From: a virus
Reading direction: 5' to 3' (one strand)
Virus record (IMG/VR): IMGVR_UViG_3300034375_006990
Coordinates: 1-24,736 of that record
Length of the DNA stretch: 24,736 nt
Numbering within the stretch: the stretch's first letter is position 1; each line of letters starts with the position of its first letter. The notes beneath the pieces are model-generated. The model worked only from the letters and a program-made list of their open reading frames with translations. It had not been told where the DNA came from and did no database searches. The translations under genes and the position numbers were made by a program. Below are positions 18,601 through 24,736 of the stretch, piece by piece.

Positions 18601-21600
18601 TAATAAATCGCCATTTGACTTCGACTCAAGAAGTTTTGGTACGCTACCAAAACTCATATTAAAACCAAAAGAGACCTCTCTGATTGGATATAATTATTAT
18701 TTACCTAGAATTGATAAGGTTTATTTGGACACCTTTGGCAATTTTATTGTTCAAAAGGGAATTTCTGGCATAAATCCAAAAGCTCCATCAAATAATAATC
18801 CCAATGGATTAATGGAACTGGGAACTATTACACTTCCAGCATATCTTTATGATCCCAATGACGCCAATATATCACTCGTTGATAATAGAAGATATACAAT
18901 GAGAGATATTGGTAAACTTGAAGATAGAATTGAAAATTTGGAAAGAGTTACTTCACTTTCTCTCTTGGAAGTTAATACCCAAACACTTCAGGTCCAAGAT
19001 TCGCAAGGAAATAACAGATTTAAAACTGGATTCTTTGTAGATGACTTTAAAAATAATTCTCTTATTAATCTGGATGTTTCCTCAATACAAGTCAACACTG
19101 ATTCGCAAGAATTAACAACAATTGTAAGTAGTAATACTCTTAAAGGACAAATTGCACCATCTACAGATATCACGGATGAAAATTTAGACCTTTCAACTAA
19201 CTTTAGTTTGTTAGATTCTAATGTCCAAAAAACTGGAAATGCTATTACACTCAAGTACAATAGTGTTGGATGGATTGAACAACCCCTCGCAACTAAAGTA
19301 GAAAATGTTAATCCATTCCATGTAGTTTCTTACAATGGATTTGTTAAGTTGTCTCCATCTAGTGATAGTTGGGTGAGAACTATAAGAATTCCTGGGACCA
19401 ATTCTTCTATTACAAGAAACGTTCCAGATCCAAATCGTCAGGGATCAACTGCCACAACAGTTACGTCAAATGATGTCTTAATTTCTTCTGGTAACGAACA
19501 ATATATGCGTTCCAGAAATACTCAATTTTCTGCAAATAATTTAAAACCATTAACTAAATTCTATCAATTCTTTGATGGAAATGGGAGTGTGGATTTTATA
19601 CCAAAACTTCTTGAAATTTCCAATGATTCCACATTAGTAAACTATGGATCTGTCGGATCTTTTGAGGTTGGAGAAACTGTAATTGGTTACAGTGATGGAA
19701 ATGAATTGATCAGATTTAGATTGTGTTCTGGAAATCATAAAGAGGGTTCTTTTAACTCACCATCAAAGACTTTCAATATAAACCCATATGTAAAAGCAGA
19801 AAATCTTTCTGCAGCATATAGTCAGTCTTCCAAAGTCTTAAATATTGACACATTTGCACTTTCCGAAGAAGCACAGGGTAAGTATTATGGATATGTCAAA
19901 GCAGGAACAAAATTAGTTGGACAAACTAGTGGGGCAATTGCATATGTTAAGGATCTTCGTCTTATTAGTGATAATTATGGCGATCTTTTAGGTTCTTTCT
20001 TCTTAAGAAATCCACACACAGTTCCATCTCCTGCTGTTAGAATTACAACGGGAACAAAAACTTACAAATTAACCAATAGTTCAACTAATGCTGCTCCCAT
20101 TCCTGGAAGCCAATTACAATCAACTGCAGAAACATCATATAAATCTGAAGGTAGATTTGAGGTTCGTCAACGTCAAACTACCACAGTAACTTCTAACTTC
20201 TATGATCCACTTGCACAATCATTTAGTGTCGGTGGAACAATTGATGCACCAGATTTAAATGGACAAAATAGTGATGCTAATGGAGCATTTTTGACTGCTG
20301 TAGATCTATTCTTTGCTAACAAACCATCTGGAAATGATCCTGTAAGAATTGAAGTTAGAACGGTCGAGTTAGGAACTCCAACTAGAACAATCATTGGAAA
20401 TCCAGTTACTCTAACACCACCTGAAGTAAACATTTCATCAAACGGTACAACTGCAACAACAGTAACATTTGATTATCCAATTTTCTTAGCACCTGGACAA
20501 GAATATGCGATTGTTGCTGTTGCAGAAACCACTGATGAATATGAATTGTGGATAGCAGAGATGGGAGAAAGAACTGTAAATACACAATCTCTCCCAGATG
20601 CAGAAGCAGTCATATATTCCAAACAGTTTGCCCTTGGAAGTTTGTTTAAATCTCAAAATGGGTCTATTTGGACTGCTAATCAGTATCAAGATCTTAAATT
20701 TAAATTATATAAGGCAAGTTTTACATCAACTACTGGAACAGCGTTCTTCTATAATCCAACTTTGGATGAAAGTAATGGGTATGTTGAAACATTAAATAAT
20801 AGTCCCATTACAACTTTACCAAAAACATTAACTCTTGGAATCACAACGGTCACTGATGCTGGAATTATTGGAATTTTAACAACTGGTAGGAAAATTTCTG
20901 GTTCGAATGGATTTGGATATGGATATGTTGTAGGATCTGGAAGTGCAGTTTCTAATGTTGCAATAACTGATGGTGGATCAAACTATCCAACAGGAACTTT
21001 TGCAAACTTAGAAACCACAAATATAGTTGGTAGTGGATCTGGTCTCAGATTAAGCATCACTGCTTCTGGTGGTGTCGTTACTGGTGTTGCAGCAACAACT
21101 GCAACAGGAAATGGATATCAAGTTGGTGATGTTGTTGGAATTGTTACAACTCTTGGAAGAGATGTAAGATTTACTATTGAGTCTATCAGTGGATTAGATA
21201 CACTTTATCTCTCCAATGTACAAGGTGAAAAAGGAGCATCTAAGTCATTCCAAGTTGGTGCAGCAGTTAGTTACTACAATGATGCAGGAACTATTGTATC
21301 TCTTGCAACAACTACAATTACTGATAGGACATCAGAAGGTGCAAATCTGAACTCTGGAAATTATCTGAGAGTAAGTCATTTTGATCATGGAATGTATTCT
21401 TCCACGAACAAGGTTGTTCTTTCTGGAATTGAACCAAATGTCCCATCCACAACACTATCTTCATCTCTCAATATAGATGAGACAGCAACTATTAGTGTTG
21501 CAAGTACATCAAACTTTGCCACATTTGAGGGTCAAACTGTTTCAGGTTCTTATCTTGGATATGTCAAAATTGGAGATGAAATAATCTCATATAATGATGT

Positions 21601-22696
21601 TGGAAGTGGAACATTATCGATAAGTTCAAGATCTGTAGAAGGAAAAGTTCAACCACATGAATCTGGATCTTTAGTTACAAAGTATGAACTTAATGGTGTA
21701 TCTCTCAGAAGAATTAATGGAGTTACTCATGACATAAGTTCTTTGGGTAATGACATTGATCAATATCATATTGCGATTGACATGTCTACTAATGGATCTG
21801 ACAGATCAAATGATGGAGATACATCTGGAACTCCTCAACTTTCATTTAATTCCGAAGCATCTCTTGGAGGAGCAAATTGTAAAGCAACTGAAAATATTCA
21901 ATTCAATGAAATTGTTCCAAATTATGATATTTTGACTCCAGGTTCCTCAACTTCTGTAACTGCATCCGTAAGAACGACTACAGGAACAAGTGTAGATGGA
22001 AATGAATCATCTTTTGTTGACAATGGATTTGAAAATGTTGAGATAAATGAAGTAAATAGATTGAGTTCTGTTAGACTTGTAGCATCAAACATTAATGAAA
22101 CAACGAGACTTACAAATCTACCTAGAAATAAGTCTTTCACTACAGGAATAACATTAAACACATCAGATACTAATTTATCACCGATAATCTACACTGATAC
22201 TGCACTGACTGAATTTAGACTGAATAGATTAAATAATCCTATTTCGGACTATACGACAGATAATAGAGTAAATTCACTACTATTCGATCCACATTCAGCA
22301 GTTTACGTTTCTAATACTGTAAATCTTACACAAGCTTCAACTTCTTTAAAAGTGATACTTGCAGCATACAGACATGAATCTGCTGATTTTAGAGTTCTTT
22401 ATAGTTTAATTAGAGCAGACTCTAGTGAAGTTACCCAAGAATTTGAGTTGTTCCCTGGATATGATAACTTAACTGTTGGTGCTGATGGAGCACTTTCTCC
22501 AGTTGATTCTGCTAAAAATAGTGGAAGACCTGATACCTTTGTTCCTGCAAGTTTGGAAAATCAATATCTTGAGTATGAATTTACTGCTAATGACTTAGAT
22601 CTGTTTACTGGTTATACAATTAAAATTGTACTGTCTGGAACTGATCAGGCACATGCTCCAAGAATCAAAGATTTGAGGACAATCGCTCTGGTATGA
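15602..22696 (+). CDS. Large DUF4815-type virion structural protein (2364 residues)
   Basis: The N-terminus has PGYPVQARELTTLQSILQNQ at 29-48, the signature I associate with DUF4815 phage structural proteins, followed by VSPGEAYVGGY (353-363), SDTLDFRPRV (985-994) and a helical, probably coiled-coil stretch at about 1100-1125 (DIGKLEDRIENLERVTS). DPLAQSF (1535-1541) starts a beta-rich, jelly-roll-like region ending at YELWIAEMGE (1647-1656). A GGxxY module follows at about 1781-1860 and an IGDEIISY module at about 1950-2035 that matches four units in the giant protein. The C-terminal block (~2228-2364) contains FELFPGYDN and ends IKDLRTIALV. It lies after gp8, where T4 has genes 9 and 10, so an outer-baseplate or fibre-mount role is likely, but no sequence match to gp9 or gp10 was seen. 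Its stop overlaps the next ATG (ATGA). Confidence 0.85.
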   Translation: MAQKTDLNINPYFDDFDSGKNFYKVLFKPGYPVQARELTTLQSILQNQIESFGSYTFKEGTVVIPGNVAYDGQFYAVKLNSTTFGVDISLYINEFIGKKITGQNSGTTATIQYVALPDGDSVEEVTIYVKYVDSNNNFVFDQFEDGESLYADENVVYGNTNISAGTPFASLINNNATSIGSAASIGEGVYFIRGFFANVSKQTVILDYYTNTPSYRVGLSVQELLIGAKDDSSLYDNAKGFTNFAAPGADRLQLNLTLTKKLITDTNDTDFIELLRIEDGRIKKIENKTQLNRLGDYIAERTYEESGHYALDNFKVALHNSLNDKLGNDGLFFETQSTEQLNTPSDDLMCVKVSPGEAYVGGYNVEKVSTTIIDVEKPRDTATVSTANIPFEMGNLLRVNNVSGAPKQKESIDLFNQFAGGGTQIGDARVYTFNLTGSSYQDESTNWDLYLYDIQTYTSLTLNTPVIPLGLITSSYIKGKSSGASGYAVSSGSGSTVNIRQTSGTFSVGEQLTINGIDVSATVSSVIVYGTRDIKSVSQSGVSGFPTFTADSLLDSISLPNGVVAGTISGGNTLVSPGKVFTGVKVGDIIRYQTSSGDETFNRVTANNTTSLTLASSTTVSGVHAGSVSNGTYSSIKLGIPVLRNQERAYLYAELPDSNIESVNLSGSTLKISEQITGETTDSSGVLTFNLSSISGITSAFFDPFDEERYSVHYTGGGIGTVTSDAFSISSNTVTINGLTPSQSSIVVNTSLTKNGIQSKIKDYTRSAALDVIYSKYPQSGVGVNTSVNDGLTYNANYGLRVQDEEISLNWPDVVKVLAILESLDENSPTLDQIQFFDTSVVSNAIIGENIISSSSNAVARVVAKPSALVLSVVYLNQDRFISGESVTLEESNNTVQIQSLTKGSYKDITSSFILDKGQKEQYYDYSRLIRSSSTPTPSRRLKIIFDHYTIPASDNGDVYTVLSYGDDRFAEDIPEIGPRRVRASDTLDFRPRVSQFTVTNKSPFDFDSRSFGTLPKLILKPKETSLIGYNYYLPRIDKVYLDTFGNFIVQKGISGINPKAPSNNNPNGLMELGTITLPAYLYDPNDANISLVDNRRYTMRDIGKLEDRIENLERVTSLSLLEVNTQTLQVQDSQGNNRFKTGFFVDDFKNNSLINLDVSSIQVNTDSQELTTIVSSNTLKGQIAPSTDITDENLDLSTNFSLLDSNVQKTGNAITLKYNSVGWIEQPLATKVENVNPFHVVSYNGFVKLSPSSDSWVRTIRIPGTNSSITRNVPDPNRQGSTATTVTSNDVLISSGNEQYMRSRNTQFSANNLKPLTKFYQFFDGNGSVDFIPKLLEISNDSTLVNYGSVGSFEVGETVIGYSDGNELIRFRLCSGNHKEGSFNSPSKTFNINPYVKAENLSAAYSQSSKVLNIDTFALSEEAQGKYYGYVKAGTKLVGQTSGAIAYVKDLRLISDNYGDLLGSFFLRNPHTVPSPAVRITTGTKTYKLTNSSTNAAPIPGSQLQSTAETSYKSEGRFEVRQRQTTTVTSNFYDPLAQSFSVGGTIDAPDLNGQNSDANGAFLTAVDLFFANKPSGNDPVRIEVRTVELGTPTRTIIGNPVTLTPPEVNISSNGTTATTVTFDYPIFLAPGQEYAIVAVAETTDEYELWIAEMGERTVNTQSLPDAEAVIYSKQFALGSLFKSQNGSIWTANQYQDLKFKLYKASFTSTTGTAFFYNPTLDESNGYVETLNNSPITTLPKTLTLGITTVTDAGIIGILTTGRKISGSNGFGYGYVVGSGSAVSNVAITDGGSNYPTGTFANLETTNIVGSGSGLRLSITASGGVVTGVAATTATGNGYQVGDVVGIVTTLGRDVRFTIESISGLDTLYLSNVQGEKGASKSFQVGAAVSYYNDAGTIVSLATTTITDRTSEGANLNSGNYLRVSHFDHGMYSSTNKVVLSGIEPNVPSTTLSSSLNIDETATISVASTSNFATFEGQTVSGSYLGYVKIGDEIISYNDVGSGTLSISSRSVEGKVQPHESGSLVTKYELNGVSLRRINGVTHDISSLGNDIDQYHIAIDMSTNGSDRSNDGDTSGTPQLSFNSEASLGGANCKATENIQFNEIVPNYDILTPGSSTSVTASVRTTTGTSVDGNESSFVDNGFENVEINEVNRLSSVRLVASNINETTRLTNLPRNKSFTTGITLNTSDTNLSPIIYTDTALTEFRLNRLNNPISDYTTDNRVNSLLFDPHSAVYVSNTVNLTQASTSLKVILAAYRHESADFRVLYSLIRADSSEVTQEFELFPGYDNLTVGADGALSPVDSAKNSGRPDTFVPASLENQYLEYEFTANDLDLFTGYTIKIVLSGTDQAHAPRIKDLRTIALV

Positions 22697-22890
22697 TAAG
22701 AGTTGACGGACATAAAAATCTCTACAGGGATGAAAAAAGTGGTGCCATAGTAAACTGTGACACCACTTCATATAATCAATATGTAAATTCTCTACAACAT
22801 AAAGAGATGCAAAGACAGGAATTGGATAGAATGAAAAATGATATCGATGAGATAAAATCACTACTAAAGGAATTGCTAAATAAGAAATAA
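22693..22890 (+). CDS. Small conserved cyanophage protein with a coiled-coil tail
   Basis: 65 residues. The N-terminus (VDGHKNLYRDEKSGAIVNCD) resembles small proteins I recall from other T4-like cyanophages near virion genes; no function is known to me. Residues ~36-65 form a charged amphipathic helix with heptad-like spacing (LDRMKNDIDEIKSLLKELL), suggesting coiled-coil oligomerisation. Its ATG overlaps the previous stop as ATGA, and GAGGA at 22675-22679 may be a distal ribosome binding site, so it is probably translationally coupled to the DUF4815 gene. Good coding character and overlap support a real gene. Confidence 0.8.
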   Translation: MIRVDGHKNLYRDEKSGAIVNCDTTSYNQYVNSLQHKEMQRQELDRMKNDIDEIKSLLKELLNKK

Positions 22891-22910
22891 TTTAATGGAC
22901 GTGCTGCAAA

Positions 22911-22918
22911 TATAAATA
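22911..22918 (+). promoter_or_regulatory. T4-type late promoter upstream of the fibre cistron
   Basis: Exact TATAAATA in the 55-nt gap between the small gene and the 111-residue gene, 35 nt before the ATG at 22946. It shares TATAAATATCT with the promoter at 14043. No hairpin terminator is seen in the gap. An AGGA at 22924-22927 is 18 nt from the ATG, too far to be a good ribosome binding site. Confidence 0.7.
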
Positions 22919-22945
22919 TCTGTAGGAATACTTTTAAATCTAATA

Positions 22946-23281
22946 ATGGCAGTTTATGTATCTAACATTGTAATTGAACAGGGATTTGACTTTGACACGT
23001 CTTTCCAGCTGGAAGATACTAGAACAAATTCTCCATTGGATTTAACTGGCACTACTACTTCAGGGCAACTAAGAAAACATTATGGATCTACATCTAAAGT
23101 ATCTTTTGCATCTACAGTGAGTAATGCTGAAGGTGGTGTCATTACAATTTCATTGACTGGTACTCAAACACTTGATTTAAAACCGGGGCGATATGTTTAT
23201 GATGTGAAGATATTAAATTCTGGTAGAGAGTATAAAGCCGTTGAAGGGTCAGCACTAGTACGCGGGGGAGTCACCAGGTAA
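22946..23281 (+). CDS. Small beta-rich virion protein, possible fibre adaptor
   Basis: 111 residues. The sequence alternates strands and turns throughout: FDFDTSFQLEDTRTNSPLDL, then GQLRKHYGSTSKVSF, GVITISLTG, and LKPGRYVYDVKI leading to a VEGSALVRGGVTR end. This order resembles the N-terminal Ig-like domain of receptor-binding-protein adaptors of the BppU type, by pattern only. Similar small proteins precede tail-fibre genes in related cyanophages as I recall. It has its own late promoter, and its TAA stop shares one base with the ATG of the fibre gene (TAATG), so the two are probably made together. No catalytic motif is seen. Confidence 0.75.
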   Translation: MAVYVSNIVIEQGFDFDTSFQLEDTRTNSPLDLTGTTTSGQLRKHYGSTSKVSFASTVSNAEGGVITISLTGTQTLDLKPGRYVYDVKILNSGREYKAVEGSALVRGGVTR

Positions 23282-24736
23282 TGCCTAATATTAACGACAG
23301 GATTGGGTCACAGAACGTAATTAGGGTATTATCTAACGCTTCTGCACCCCCAACACGAATAGTCAACTTAAATGACATAGACACCACCCTAAAGACAAAG
23401 GACGGGGTGCTTCTTGTTTGGAACCTCTCGGATGAGAAGTTCTATATGACGGATACGATTGATTCGTCTTCGTTAATTGCCACAGGAATAGTTACATTTT
23501 CTAATACCACACAATCTACGTCAACCACAACTGGAGGAGTAATTTTTAGTGGTGGTGTTGGTATTGCAAAGGATTTAAACGTAGGTGGTAACGCAAAGGT
23601 AGTAGGTGTCGTAACATTTGGAACTGGAACCATTGTTGTAAATGGTGATAGTAACATCATAACCGTAGGAACTGGTGTAACTATAAGTTCTTCGGAAGGA
23701 ATAACGGCACCATCTCTCAATATTCTTGGACCACTAACAGCACAGTCACTGAATATTAGTGGAGTATCAACACTCGCTTCTGCTGGAGGAATCACAACCA
23801 CTGGCGGAAATCTTTTTGTAAACAATGATTTAACTGTTGGTCAAAACTTAAAGGTTGATGGTACATCTGAATTTATTGGTATTGTAACCTTTAGGGGAGG
23901 AACTATAAATCTTGGTGATGCTGTTAGTGATGACATTAACATTGGTGGTGAATTTATATCAGATCTGAATCCAAGTGATGATGCAAGTTATGATCTTGGT
24001 ATTACAACACAAAGATGGAGAAATGCACGATTCTCCGGTCTTGTAACAACAACGGATTTATTCGTATCTGGTGTATCTACCTTTATTGGTGATACAAATA
24101 TTGATGGTAATGTTGATGTTGATGGAAACTTAGTAATTGATGACCTTCTGGTCTCTGGAATCTCAACATTTTCCTCGGATATTGACATCAATGCTTCTAT
24201 TGATGTTGATGGTTTATCAGAACTTGATGAACTGAATGTTTCTGGTCTATCAACTTTTGCATCGGACGTAGATGTAAACGCATCGGTAGATATTTCCTCT
24301 AACCTAATTGTAGATGGATTATCAGATTTAGATGAACTAAATGTTGCAGGTCTTTCTACATTCGCTTCCAATTTAGACATTAATGCTTCTGTAGATATAA
24401 GTAGCAATTTAGTTGTTAATGGCAATCTGCAGACAGTTGGAGTAACAACACTTGCTTCTTCTGGTGGTATTACTACAACTGGTGGAAATCTTTTTGTAAA
24501 CAATGATTTAACTGTTGGTCAAAACTTAAAGGTTGACGGCACATCTGAATTTATTGGTATTGTCACATTTAGAGGTGGAACGATCAATCTTGGTGATCAA
24601 GACACTGATGATATTAATATTGGTGGCGAATTTGTATCAGATCTGAACCCAAGTGATGATGCAAGTTACGATTTGGGTATTGTCGGCAAACGCTGGAAGG
24701 ATGCAAGATTTTCTGGTCTGGTAACCTCAACAAATT
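23281..24736 (+). CDS. Tail fibre protein, N-terminal part (runs off the window)
   Basis: Open from ATG at 23281 to the window end (485 codons, no stop). A GGGGAG at 23265-23270, 10 nt upstream, is the best ribosome binding site in the window. The N-terminus (RIGSQNVIRVLSNASAPPTR ... DGVLLVWNLSDEKFYMTDTI) is the probable attachment domain. A TTGGVIFSGGVGIAKDLNVG strand follows (~residues 87-106), typical of cyanophage fibres, then repeated beta-type units with VSGVSTF/LSTF turns and NPSDDASYDLG...RW.(D/N)ARFSG blocks at residues 230 and 456. Such fibres often end in an S74 self-cleaving chaperone domain, but the end lies outside this window. Host recognition is the likely role. Confidence 0.85.
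   Translation, partial: MPNINDRIGSQNVIRVLSNASAPPTRIVNLNDIDTTLKTKDGVLLVWNLSDEKFYMTDTIDSSSLIATGIVTFSNTTQSTSTTTGGVIFSGGVGIAKDLNVGGNAKVVGVVTFGTGTIVVNGDSNIITVGTGVTISSSEGITAPSLNILGPLTAQSLNISGVSTLASAGGITTTGGNLFVNNDLTVGQNLKVDGTSEFIGIVTFRGGTINLGDAVSDDINIGGEFISDLNPSDDASYDLGITTQRWRNARFSGLVTTTDLFVSGVSTFIGDTNIDGNVDVDGNLVIDDLLVSGISTFSSDIDINASIDVDGLSELDELNVSGLSTFASDVDVNASVDISSNLIVDGLSDLDELNVAGLSTFASNLDINASVDISSNLVVNGNLQTVGVTTLASSGGITTTGGNLFVNNDLTVGQNLKVDGTSEFIGIVTFRGGTINLGDQDTDDINIGGEFVSDLNPSDDASYDLGIVGKRWKDARFSGLVTSTN
23749..24057 (+). repeat. Fibre repeat unit, copy 1
   Basis: About 103 residues from LNISGVSTLAS to RNARFSGLVTTTD. It recurs 678 nt (226 codons) downstream. A 53-nt core (23806-23858) is identical in both copies; the rest of the shared part differs mostly at third codon positions. 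Confidence 0.9.
24148..24426 (+). repeat. Short LNVxGLSTFAS ladder in the fibre
   Basis: Three diverged units start at LLVSGISTFSS, LNVSGLSTFAS and LNVAGLSTFAS, spaced 29 and then 35 residues. Each continues with DINAS(I/V)D; the longer unit adds an ISSNLIVDG strand. This ladder fills the gap between the two copies of the large fibre repeat. Confidence 0.8.
24427..24736 (+). repeat. Fibre repeat unit, copy 2 (cut by window end)
   Basis: Second copy of the unit at 23749-24057, running from LQTVGVTTLAS to the window edge. Its identical core is at 24484-24536. Main protein changes are AVS to QDT before DDINIGG, I to V in GGEF(I/V)SD, and TTQRWRN to VGKRWKD. Confidence 0.9.

Noticed and set aside
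15602-22696. Reading the DUF4815 protein as gp9 or gp10
   Set aside because: Position fits, but no sequence match to either T4 protein could be seen; left as a structural protein.
22891-22945. Possible terminator in the widest intergenic gap
   Set aside because: No stable inverted repeat followed by a T run is visible; only the TATAAATA promoter stands out.
23442-24503. Two minus-strand frames (127 and 171 codons) with the same N-terminal MFTKRFPPVVVIPP start
   Set aside because: They mirror the repeated fibre DNA on the other strand; the shared start is the identical 53-nt core read backwards. No ribosome binding site or promoter supports them.

Overview
The window reads as part of the virion (late) region of a T4-like marine cyanomyovirus, probably a phage of Prochlorococcus or Synechococcus. 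The DNA is AT-rich (roughly one third G+C by eye). All genes lie on the plus strand and are packed with gaps or overlaps of a few bases. Gene order runs gp25 - gp6 - giant protein - gp8 - large DUF4815-type protein - fibre genes, the wedge order of T4 with much larger proteins in several slots. No host genes, RNA genes, transposons, CRISPR arrays or clear terminators were seen.

Layout. 1-59: end of an upstream gene and a TATAAATA late promoter. 60-461: gp25, carrying the EPR motif. 463-2439: gp6 (baseplate J type). 2441-14047: a 3868-residue protein in the gp7 slot; its first ~300 residues resemble the C-terminal part of T4 gp7, followed by ~3500 residues of repeated beta-type modules, a degenerate YHYH-like domain and a C-terminal stretch resembling T4 gp10. 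14043-14050: second late promoter, enclosing the stop codon of the giant gene. 14070-15596: gp8, with two insertions relative to T4 gp8. 15602-22696: a 2364-residue structural protein of DUF4815 type. 22693-22890: a small conserved protein with a predicted coiled-coil tail. 22911-22918: third late promoter. 22946-23281: a 111-residue beta-rich protein. 23281-window end: the start of a repetitive tail-fibre gene, still open at the edge.

Working together. gp25, two copies of gp6 and the gp7-type helical domain form the conserved inner wedge of contractile-tail baseplates, gp8 joins the wedge, and the giant extensions plus the DUF4815 protein probably build the outer baseplate and fibre mounts. 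The 111-residue protein and the fibre gene probably form a separate fibre cistron. The same small modules (GGxGY strands, the IDEEIITY/RG module, SGA modules) recur in three neighbouring genes, suggesting growth by duplication and exchange of parts. Comparisons with T4 proteins were made from memory, without a database search. Nothing here amounts to an independent new system; the best leads are the architecture of the giant gp7-type protein, the module sharing, and the placement of the late promoters.
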